Shown: positions 35,223 to 42,455 of the stretch, piece by piece
How positions within the stretch are numbered: the stretch's first letter is position 1
Layout: every line of letters begins with the position of its first letter
From: JABMQB01 sp963678235
Lineage (GTDB): Bacteria > Bacteroidota > Bacteroidia > Bacteroidales > Prolixibacteraceae
Length of the DNA: 64,000 nucleotides
NCBI GenBank assembly: GCA_963678235.1
Contig: OY782766.1
Span: forward strand, 4,712,001-4,776,000
Reading direction: 5' to 3'
Program-made: the position numbers and the translations under genes
The notes under the pieces: generated by a model
Told to the model about the DNA's origin: nothing
Seen by the model: the letters and a program-made list of their open reading frames with translations, nothing else
Database searches by the model: none

Positions 35223-36554
35223 TTAGTCTACATCTTTGTATTCAAAATCATATGATTCATTGTGCTGACTTATATCCAATCCAATCTTTTCTGATTTGGC
35301 AGAAACCCTGATCGGGATAATAAGATCAGTTATTTTATACATGAGGTAAGAGCCTCCGAATGTGAATATTGAAACAATTACAAGTGCCAATAAGTGGTAT
35401 AAGAAAGTGGTTACTTCTCCATGGATTAAACCAACTTCTTGCGCAAACACGGCAGTCATAATCATACCTGTGATACCGCCCATACCGTGTGCCGGAAATA
35501 CATCCAATGTGTCATCCAGTGATGATTTTGTGCGTAGTGCAATAGCATAATTACTAACTGCGGCAGCGATAACCCCAATAAAAATACTGGAACCAACGTC
35601 AACAAAACCAGCAGCAGGCGTGATCGCTACCAATCCAACAACAAGTCCAATGGCGGCTCCCATTCCGGAAGGTTTTTTCCCTTTTGCAGCATCAATAAAT
35701 ATCCATGCCAACATTGCAGCAGCCGAAGCCGTGTTGGTATTTAACAGTGCCATAGTTGCAACTGAGTCGGCAGCAAGTGCTGATCCGGCATTAAAACCAA
35801 ACCATCCAAACCATAATAAACCTGCACCAAGAAGCACAAATGGAATGTTGGCTGGTTTAAATTCGTGATGGAAATCTTTTCTCTTGCCCAGGAAAATGGC
35901 GCCAGCCAGTGCGGCAAAACCTGCAGACATATGAACTACGGTTCCTCCGGCAAAATCAAGTACTCCCCAATTCCTTAAGAACCCATTTGGATGCCAGGTC
36001 CAGTGAGCAAGTGGTGCGTAAATAAAGATTACGAACAATACCATAAATAGCATGTATGCCCTAAATCTTACACGACCTGCAAACGATCCGGTAATAAGGG
36101 CTGGGGTAATAATTGCAAATTTTAATTGGAACATTGCGAAAAGCGCAAGTGGGAAGGTAGGGCTTAAATCGGCATTTGTGCCTCCACCAACTCCTTTAAA
36201 CATAAAAAAGGTAAGCGGATTCCCAAATAATCCAAATCCTTCAGGACCAACACTTTCACCAAACGCGATACTGAAACCAACGATAATCCATAATACGCTC
36301 ACCAGTCCCATTGCAATGAAACTTTGTAGCATGGTCGAAATGATGTTTTTAGGCTGCACCATTCCTCCGTAAAAAAATGCAAGACCAGGAGTCATTAACA
36401 GAACCAATGCGGTTGCTGTCAGCATCCAGGCAGTGTCGCCCGGTACAATGTTTGGGTCATCCATTCCTGTTGTACCCGCCGGAATAAGTATCCCCATTAT
36501 TCCAGCAACAATCAATAGGGCTAATATAACCCACCAACTAGTATTATTCTTCAT
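35223..36554 (-). CDS. amt: Ammonium transporter
   Basis: A 443-residue Amt/MEP/Rh channel with about eleven transmembrane helices. The AWMLTATALVLLMTPGLAFF and GGMVQPKN segments open the family domain; DFAGGTVVHMSAGFAALAGA and GWFGFNAGSAL are central, and VFPAHGMGGITG carries the pore His. Amt proteins take up ammonium at low external concentrations, normally gated by a GlnK/PII protein; no PII gene is adjacent. Two paralogous Lrp regulators flank it, suggesting Lrp-based nitrogen control. Confidence 0.96.
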   Translation of the reverse strand: MKNNTSWWVILALLIVAGIMGILIPAGTTGMDDPNIVPGDTAWMLTATALVLLMTPGLAFFYGGMVQPKNIISTMLQSFIAMGLVSVLWIIVGFSIAFGESVGPEGFGLFGNPLTFFMFKGVGGGTNADLSPTFPLALFAMFQLKFAIITPALITGSFAGRVRFRAYMLFMVLFVIFIYAPLAHWTWHPNGFLRNWGVLDFAGGTVVHMSAGFAALAGAIFLGKRKDFHHEFKPANIPFVLLGAGLLWFGWFGFNAGSALAADSVATMALLNTNTASAAAMLAWIFIDAAKGKKPSGMGAAIGLVVGLVAITPAAGFVDVGSSIFIGVIAAAVSNYAIALRTKSSLDDTLDVFPAHGMGGITGMIMTAVFAQEVGLIHGEVTTFLYHLLALVIVSIFTFGGSYLMYKITDLIIPIRVSAKSEKIGLDISQHNESYDFEYKDVD

Positions 36555-36809
36555 CCTTTAATAATTTTTATTCGTGAATAAATTAATCTGTCTGTCTGTG
36601 TGAATCGTTGGTAAAAATGTTAAATAAATATTTAATTGCCAAAAAAACTTCTCTAAATACATTAAATTGTTAATATAAGTAATAAAATAATAACAAAATG
36701 ACAATAAGGCGTTTTGTGTTATTTGTTGGAAATATATTGGTGAATAATGCTGGAATACTTGATAAAACGTTCAGTTTTAAATACTTTTACAGGAAATTAG
36801 ATATAAATC
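36555..36809. other. Divergent control region between amt and second Lrp gene
   Basis: 255 AT-rich bases between divergent starts. A CTGT tandem (near 36589-36600) and a weak TACTTTTA minus-7 candidate before the Lrp gene are the only features. I looked for a sigma-54 minus-24/minus-12 pair for amt and did not find one. Confidence 0.4.
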
Positions 36810-37277
36810 ATGACACTAAGAAATCAATTAGACGATATAGATCTTAAAATTCTGGAAACAATCGTACATAATGCAAGAATTCCATTTAAAGACGTGGCTT
36901 TAGAAGTTGGGATTTCAAGGGCAGCAGTTCATCAAAGAGTAAATAGAATGATCGATATGGAGGTGATTACGGGCTCCGGATATTTAATCGATCCTAAAAA
37001 AGTGGATTTTAGAACTTGTACCTATATTGGTATTTTTCTTGAAAAGGGTGGAACCTATGCCGATGCCGTAAAACAATTGGAACAAATACCTGAAATTGTT
37101 GAATGTCATTACACAACTGGTCAATATGCGATTTTTATTAAAGTATACGCGAAAGACAATGAGCATTTAAAGAATGTTTTGAATGCAAAAATCCAGAAGA
37201 TCCCTGGAATTGCAAGCACCGAAACTTTCATATCGCTTGAAGAGACGTTTAAACGACCGCTTCCGGTAAACAGTTAA
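36810..37277 (+). CDS. Lrp/AsnC-family transcriptional regulator, copy 2
   Basis: A 155-residue Lrp/AsnC protein: winged helix-turn-helix (residues 8-60; DIDLKILETIVHNARIPF, ISRAAVHQRVNRMIDMEVI) and RAM domain (70-150; PEIVECHYTTGQYAIFIKV). Long blocks match the regulator at 34701, so the two arose by duplication. They differ mainly in the N-terminus and in the VDFRTCTYIGIFLEKGG region of the effector domain, so they may sense different ligands. It is divergent from amt, over whose promoter it could act. Confidence 0.93.
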   Translation: MTLRNQLDDIDLKILETIVHNARIPFKDVALEVGISRAAVHQRVNRMIDMEVITGSGYLIDPKKVDFRTCTYIGIFLEKGGTYADAVKQLEQIPEIVECHYTTGQYAIFIKVYAKDNEHLKNVLNAKIQKIPGIASTETFISLEETFKRPLPVNS

Positions 37278-37313
37278 CTAAGGTAAACTTAAAATTATTT
37301 TCGAGGGATATTC

Positions 37314-38054
37314 CTAAATGCTTGTTCTTTGCCTAACAGCTTCGTAAACCATCAGTGAACTTGCAACGGAAACGTTTAACGATTCAATCTTTCCTAAAAT
37401 TGGTATTTTGATGAGTTCATCAGAAAGTTCGAGCAGGGAATTGGAAATACCATGTTCTTCCGATCCGGCAATTATTGCCAGAGGAAGGTTCATATTGGTT
37501 TGCGTATAAAGATTAGTTGCTTTTTCGGAAGCTGCAACGATTTTTACACCGGAATCTTTTAAAAATTCGATGGTTTTTTTCAAGTTGTCCGTTCTGCAAA
37601 TTGGCACATTAAACAAAGCACCAGCTGAGGTTTTTACGGCATCGGCATTAATTCTGGCCGAGCCTTTTTCGGGAATTATTACGGCATGTACCCCGGCGCA
37701 CTCGGCCGAGCGGACAATTGCCCCAAAATTACGCACATCCGATACCTGGTCTAAAATCAACAAAAGAGGGTCAGCGCCAGTATCGTAAATAAGAGGTAAA
37801 ACATTCTCAATGCCCTGAAATTCAACGGGAGATAGCAGCGCAATCACACCCTGGTGGTTTTTTCTTGTAACTCTGTTTATCTTTTCAACAGGAACGAATT
37901 GAAAAGGAATTTCAGCGTCCTTGATTTTTTGGTAAAGCTCGTGAAACAATTCGTTGTTCAGTCCTTTTTTGAACAGTATTTTTTCAATGGGTTTCCCGGC
38001 ATTTACGGCTTCGGTTACCGCTCTTGTTCCAAAAACATAATCTTCTTTATTCAT
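37314..38054 (-). CDS. rlmB: 23S rRNA (guanosine-2'-O-)-methyltransferase
   Basis: A SPOUT-class RNA methyltransferase of about 246 residues. I chose the ATG at 38054 because it overlaps the stop codon of the upstream ABC-F gene (TAATG); a longer frame begins eight codons earlier. It has an N-terminal RNA-binding domain (YVFGTRAVTEAVNAGKPIEK) and a C-terminal trefoil knot with VRNFGAIVRSAECAGVHAVI, IAGSEEHGIS and IPILGKIESLNVSVASS. It fits RlmB, which modifies G2251 of 23S rRNA; a tRNA-modifying TrmH relative is the alternative. Confidence 0.9.
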   Translation of the reverse strand: MNKEDYVFGTRAVTEAVNAGKPIEKILFKKGLNNELFHELYQKIKDAEIPFQFVPVEKINRVTRKNHQGVIALLSPVEFQGIENVLPLIYDTGADPLLLILDQVSDVRNFGAIVRSAECAGVHAVIIPEKGSARINADAVKTSAGALFNVPICRTDNLKKTIEFLKDSGVKIVAASEKATNLYTQTNMNLPLAIIAGSEEHGISNSLLELSDELIKIPILGKIESLNVSVASSLMVYEAVRQRTSI

Positions 38055-39994
38055 TACCAGGTCTTTTTTTCGTTCCAATTTTCCAGTTCTTCATGAGTTG
38101 TTTCCCATTCTTGCATCACAGTGTCAAGGTCTTTTTTTAGCGATTCGTAGGTCGTATATAAGGTTTCAACTTCCACTTTTTCAGGGTTGGCCAACAAATC
38201 TTCATGTTCTTTAATTTTATCTTCCAAATCAGCAATCTTCTCTTCTAAGGCATCAATACCTTTCAAAAGCCTTGAAATGTTTCTGCTGATCTCTTTTCGT
38301 TCTTCAAAGGTAATGTTTTTTGATTCTTGCGCTTTTGGTGCACCTGAGCTTTTATTTGTCTGGCTTGCCCCCAGTTGGTTGAGGCTTTCAATTTTCTTTT
38401 TCTGAAGGAAATCATAAATCCCGCCAAGGTGTTGCTTAATTTTTTTGTTTTTAAATTCGTAAACACAATTAACCAATCCGTCGAGGAATTCCCTGTCGTG
38501 CGATACGACCAGAATTGTTCCATCAAACTCCAATAGGGCATTTTTTAAAATTTCTTTTGAATTTATATCCAGGTGGTTTGTCGGCTCATCGAGAATTAGG
38601 AAATTTACAGGTTCCAATAAAAGTTTTATCATTGCCAGCCGCGATCTTTCGCCACCGGAAAGCACTTTTACTTTTTTGTCCACGTCTTCCCCCGAGAAAA
38701 GAAAGCTGCCAAGAATGTTCCTTATTTTTGTACGGATTTCGCCAACGGCAATGTGATCGATGGTTTCAAAAACGGTTTTGTCATCGTCCAAAAGCTGGGG
38801 TTGGTTTTGCGCGAAGTAACCTATTTTTACATTGTGCCCGAGTTTAAAGTGCCCTTCGTGTTGTATTTCTTCCAAAATAATTTTTGCCAGGGTAGTTTTT
38901 CCTTCACCATTTTTCCCAACAAATGCAACCCTTTCACCTTTTTCAATAAGAATATCAATGTCTTTAAGCACCGAAAGGCTGCCATAATTTTTAGAAATCG
39001 ATTTTCCTTCCACAATGATGGAACCTGAGCGTGGTGCTGGAGGAAACTTTATCCTCATTGCCGAAGTATCTTCTTCCTCAATTTCTAGTCTTTCCAGTTT
39101 ATTCAGTTGCTTAATTCTCGATTGTACCTGAACAGCTTTGGTAGCCTTTGCCCTGAACCTCTCAATAAATTGCTCGGTTTCGGCAATCATTTTTTGTTGG
39201 TTGTTGTATGCGGCAAGTTGTTGTTCCCGGGTTTCTTGTTTCCATTTAATAAAACCCGAATAATTGGTTTTCTGATCGTAAATTTTGCCCAGGCTAATTT
39301 CTATCGTCCGCGTTGTAACATTATCTAAAAATGCTTTGTCGTGCGACACCATCACCACGGCTCCTTTATAGTTTTTCAGGAAATCTTCCAGCCATTGAAT
39401 CGACTCTATGTCCAAATGGTTGGTAGGTTCGTCCAGTAAAAACACGGAAGGTTTTTTTAAGATGATTTTTGCCAATTCAACGCGCATTCGCCAACCTCCG
39501 CTAAATTCAGATGTAGGTCTGTCGAAATCACTTCGTTTGAAACCGAGCCCAATGAGTGTTTGTTCTATTTCGGCTTCATAATTTTCGCCTCCTAATATCT
39601 GATACCTTTCGTTTGATTCGGTTAACTTATCAATCAGTTTTAAATAACTTTCCGATTCATAATCCGTGCGGTTTTCAAGCTGATGGTTGATGTGTTTTAT
39701 TTCTTTTTCGATGGCAAGCAACTCTTCGAATGCCAAAGTAACTTCTCCTTTCAGGTTTAAAGTATCCGAAACAACCATGTGCTGTGGCAAATATCCTATG
39801 GTTAAATCTTTTGGGACTGTTATTTGCCCTGAGCTGGGTTGGTCTTTGCCGTTTAGCATTTTCAGTAATGTGGTTTTTCCTGCCCCATTTCTACCAATCA
39901 GTCCAATCCTGTCTTTAGGGGTGATCAAAAACGAAATCCCTTTAAACAGGTCAAATCCTCCAAAATTTAAGTATACTTTTTCTACTGAAATCAT
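38054..39994 (-). CDS. ABC-F family ATP-binding protein (Uup/EttA-like)
   Basis: A 646-residue soluble protein with two ABC ATPase domains and no membrane segment. The first Walker A is GRNGAGKTTLLKML (near 36), with FSGGWRMRVELA and LLDEPTNHLD following. The second is GKNGEGKTTLAK, with LSGGERSRLAM and LDEPTNHLD. An alpha-helical linker joins them, and a C-terminal coiled coil (about 565-645) is typical of Uup-type members. ABC-F proteins bind the ribosome and resolve stalls or confer antibiotic protection; housekeeping is more likely here given coupling to an rRNA methylase gene. Confidence 0.92.
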   Translation of the reverse strand: MISVEKVYLNFGGFDLFKGISFLITPKDRIGLIGRNGAGKTTLLKMLNGKDQPSSGQITVPKDLTIGYLPQHMVVSDTLNLKGEVTLAFEELLAIEKEIKHINHQLENRTDYESESYLKLIDKLTESNERYQILGGENYEAEIEQTLIGLGFKRSDFDRPTSEFSGGWRMRVELAKIILKKPSVFLLDEPTNHLDIESIQWLEDFLKNYKGAVVMVSHDKAFLDNVTTRTIEISLGKIYDQKTNYSGFIKWKQETREQQLAAYNNQQKMIAETEQFIERFRAKATKAVQVQSRIKQLNKLERLEIEEEDTSAMRIKFPPAPRSGSIIVEGKSISKNYGSLSVLKDIDILIEKGERVAFVGKNGEGKTTLAKIILEEIQHEGHFKLGHNVKIGYFAQNQPQLLDDDKTVFETIDHIAVGEIRTKIRNILGSFLFSGEDVDKKVKVLSGGERSRLAMIKLLLEPVNFLILDEPTNHLDINSKEILKNALLEFDGTILVVSHDREFLDGLVNCVYEFKNKKIKQHLGGIYDFLQKKKIESLNQLGASQTNKSSGAPKAQESKNITFEERKEISRNISRLLKGIDALEEKIADLEDKIKEHEDLLANPEKVEVETLYTTYESLKKDLDTVMQEWETTHEELENWNEKKTW

Positions 39995-40089
39995 CTTTCA
40001 CAAATAAGTTTGCAAAGATAATTAATCTATCGGTTTATGCCGAGAATAATATCGGTGTGAAAAAATATTGGAATAGGTCTATCAGAAAT

Positions 40090-40245
40090 AAAAAAAAACT
40101 GCCCAAAACAGGCAGCTTTCCTATATTCACCCTTTAATGAGAAGAGGGGAAAGCAACTATGGACGCTTTTTGAAGATGATTGATGATTTACAAACCCCTT
40201 TACACAAAACCAATCATTACAGAAGTTACTTTCCCCGAAGAATCT
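40090..40245 (-). ncRNA. Structured small RNA, copy A
   Basis: About 155 bases, on the minus strand. A long closing stem is formed by GGGGAAAGTAACT (40236 to 40224) with AGTTGCTTTCCCC (40158 to 40146), 13 pairs with one wobble. After an internal bubble, an inner stem pairs ATGATTG with CAATCAT. The 3' end is an intrinsic terminator (stem 40115-40111 with 40103-40099, then nine T residues). The core is nearly identical to copy B at 40501-40655, and both carry independent, differing terminators. The architecture recalls 6S RNA, but the identity is unproven. No protein frame is conserved. Confidence 0.7.
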
Positions 40246-40373
40246 TTATAGTTTAATCTAATTTCTTTTTTATTTTCGAACAGTTTGAGGTATTACCACA
40301 ATTGTTCCATAAAACATAACGCATTGATAATAAGCAACCAATTGAAATTACTTTATTAGAAAGTGTTTCATTT

Positions 40374-40390
40374 TGGGAATTTAGTTCCCA
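40374..40390. promoter_or_regulatory. GGGA/TCCC inverted repeat upstream of RNA copy A
   Basis: TGGGAA and TTCCCA are separated by five bases, within CATTTTGGGAAT (40369-40380). It is centred about 137 bp upstream of the presumed 5' end of RNA copy A. A matching site lies at a similar distance from copy B. Confidence 0.4.
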
Positions 40391-40500
40391 TATTTATGAT
40401 AAAAACTAGAATTTGAAGGCGTCTTGTAGTTGTGATTAGTTTATAAATATCAAGAATTGTTTGTTCAATTAATTAACCTAAATAACATTGAGTCAGTCAT

Positions 40501-40655
40501 AAAAAAAACTGCTAATAACAGCAGTTTTTAAATATTTACCCATTTTTAATAGAAGAGGGGAAAGCAACTATGGACGCTTTTTGAAGATGATTGATGATTT
40601 ACAAACCCCTAAACACAAAACCAATCATAAATACAGAAGTTACTTTCCCCGAAGA
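40501..40655 (-). ncRNA. Structured small RNA, copy B
   Basis: This is the second copy of the RNA at 40090-40245, in the same orientation and 255 bases upstream. Over roughly 105 bases of core the copies differ at only a handful of positions (for example CTAAACAC against CTTTACAC). The closing stem, inner stem and apical AGGGG region are preserved. Its terminator has a different stem (CTGCT/AGCAG) and eight T residues, so 3' ends diverged while the body was conserved. Both copies share TATAAAGAT just before the CTTCGGGG start of the conserved block, a possible minus-10-like element. Confidence 0.7.
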
Positions 40656-40772
40656 TCTTTATATTTTTTACCCTTGAACGTGCTATTAAACACGATAACT
40701 TTCTTTACATATAAATAGTTGACAGCAAGTTATTAAATCTTTTTCACTTCAACTAATTTTATTTCTCATTTT

Positions 40773-40785
40773 GGGAATCATTCCC
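40773..40785. promoter_or_regulatory. GGGAAT/ATTCCC palindrome upstream of RNA copy B
   Basis: GGGAAT, one base, ATTCCC: a perfect palindrome in the CATTTTGGGAAT context (40767-40778). It is centred about 124 bp upstream of RNA copy B and 79 bp upstream of the rlmD start, so it could act on either. Confidence 0.4.
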
Positions 40786-40838
40786 TTAAAAAGAACTTTT
40801 ACAGTGTGAAGATATATAAAAATTTCTGATGGAAAAGT

Positions 40839-40846
40839 TATCTTTG
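40839..40846 (+). promoter_or_regulatory. Minus-7 element close to the rlmD start
   Basis: TATCTTTG, an exact match to TAnnTTTG, ends only 12 bases before the GTG start codon. Transcription would begin about 5-8 bases before the start, giving an almost leaderless message. Confidence 0.45.
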
Positions 40847-40857
40847 CCAAAAAAATT

Positions 40858-42273
40858 GTGGGAAGAAGGAATAAACGCAAGCCATTCTACGAAAATGTAG
40901 AGATTATTGACATTGGTGCAGAAGGAAAATCAATTGCAAAAGTGGATAATTTTGTCGTGTTCACGACACATGTAGTTCCTGGTGATGTTGTTGATTTACA
41001 AGTAACAAGGTCAAGGAAAAGGTTTCAAGAAGCCATTGTGAAAAACATTCATTCTTACTCAGAAGACCGTGTTGAAGCATTTTGTAAGCACTTTGGAACA
41101 TGTGGTGGATGTAAATGGCAGTTCTTACCTTACGGGAAACAATTATTTTACAAACAGAAACAAGTTGTTGATCAACTGTCAAGGATCGGGAAAGTAGAAT
41201 TGCCTGAAATCAAACCGATTATTGGTTCACAGAAAAATACGTTTTATAGGAATAAGCTTGAATTTTCGTTTTCAAACAAGCGGTGGTTAAGTGCCGAGGA
41301 AATTGCAAAAGACGAGGATTTTGGGGAAAACCCGTCATTGGGCTTTCATGTACCTCGTTTCTTCGATAAAATTGTTCACATTGATAAATGCTGGCTGCAG
41401 GCTGATCCTTCCAATTCGATCCGCAACTTTGTGTTTAAACATGCTGTTGAAAATGGATTAACATTTTTTGATAGCAGGGCACAAGAAGGATTTTTGCGTA
41501 CGTTGATCATTCGCACGAGTTCTACAGGTGAGTTAATGGTTATTGTCACTTTCTTTGAAGAACATGTTGAAAACAGAGGGAAACTTCTTCAGGCAATAAA
41601 GGACGAATTTCCTGAAATTACATCTCTTATGTATGTTATCAACGAAAAAGGGAACGACACAATTACTGATCAGGATGTATTGGTATATTCTGGGAACGAT
41701 CATATTTGGGAAGAAATGGAAGGCATAAAATTCAAAATTGGTCCGAAGAGTTTCTATCAAACAAATTCGGAACAAGCCTATGAATTGTACAAAGTCGCAC
41801 GTGATTTTGCCGGATTAAGTGGAAGTGAGGTTGTTTACGATTTATACACAGGAACAGGAACCATTGCAAATTTTGTTGCTGGTAGTGCGTCCAAAGTGAT
41901 TGGTATTGAATATGTACCTGAGGCAATTGACGATGCAAAGTTAAATTCGGAAATTAATAACATCTCGAATACAACTTATTATGCTGGCGATGTGAAGGAT
42001 ATTTTAAACGAAGCATTTTTTGACGTCCATGGCAAACCGGACGTTATAATTACCGATCCTCCACGTGCTGGAATGCACACCAATGTGGTGGACACTATTT
42101 TAAAAGCTGATCCTAAAAAGATTGTTTACGTTAGCTGCAACCCGGCAACCCAGGCACGCGACCTTTCCTTATTCGCCCATAATTATCATGTAACGGCAAT
42201 CCAGCCAGTTGACATGTTTCCACATACACATCATGTTGAAAATGTAGTTCTGTTGGAGAAAACCCTGAAATAG
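40858..42273 (+). CDS. rlmD: 23S rRNA (uracil-5-)-methyltransferase, RumA/RlmD type
   Basis: A 471-residue SAM-dependent RNA methyltransferase that makes 5-methyluridine in 23S rRNA (U1939 in E. coli). It has an N-terminal TRAM domain (about 10-65), an Fe-S cysteine cluster CKHFGTCGGCKW (75-90) plus a later Cys, and a Rossmann domain with VYDLYTGTGTIANF, TDPPRAGMH and the catalytic YVSCNPATQARDL. The start codon is GTG (no upstream ATG in frame), which gives the usual N-terminus. Relatives that modify tRNA cannot be fully excluded. Confidence 0.9.
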   Translation: MGRRNKRKPFYENVEIIDIGAEGKSIAKVDNFVVFTTHVVPGDVVDLQVTRSRKRFQEAIVKNIHSYSEDRVEAFCKHFGTCGGCKWQFLPYGKQLFYKQKQVVDQLSRIGKVELPEIKPIIGSQKNTFYRNKLEFSFSNKRWLSAEEIAKDEDFGENPSLGFHVPRFFDKIVHIDKCWLQADPSNSIRNFVFKHAVENGLTFFDSRAQEGFLRTLIIRTSSTGELMVIVTFFEEHVENRGKLLQAIKDEFPEITSLMYVINEKGNDTITDQDVLVYSGNDHIWEEMEGIKFKIGPKSFYQTNSEQAYELYKVARDFAGLSGSEVVYDLYTGTGTIANFVAGSASKVIGIEYVPEAIDDAKLNSEINNISNTTYYAGDVKDILNEAFFDVHGKPDVIITDPPRAGMHTNVVDTILKADPKKIVYVSCNPATQARDLSLFAHNYHVTAIQPVDMFPHTHHVENVVLLEKTLK

Positions 42274-42455
42274 TTTTACATCTTTTGCGTTATAAACATT
42301 GTATTGGGTATAAGTTAATCAACTTGTGGGTGTTTCAATTTATGGATTGCTGGAATATTCTATAAATTTGAGGAAATGATGACATAATATTATATGTTGT
42401 TAAATGTGAAGATGTTAAAGTTGTTATTATTCCTTAAAATAGAACGATTCTAGGA

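Noticed and set aside
36555..36660. Sigma-54 promoter for amt (a TTGGCA on the minus strand)
   Set aside because: The matching GC at minus 12 is missing.
40159..40173. Four-codon ATG-GAC-GCT-TTT-TGA ORF on the plus strand, present in both RNA copies
   Set aside because: Terminators show transcription on the minus strand; conservation is explained by the RNA structure.
40245..40360. Sigma-54 (minus-24/minus-12) promoter for RNA copy A
   Set aside because: No GG-N10-GC pair was found upstream of either copy, so sigma-54 control through the GGGA/TCCC sites remains speculative.
40090..40655. Possible CRISPR-like repeat pair
   Set aside because: There are only two copies, about 155 bases long, each with its own terminator and no spacer pattern.
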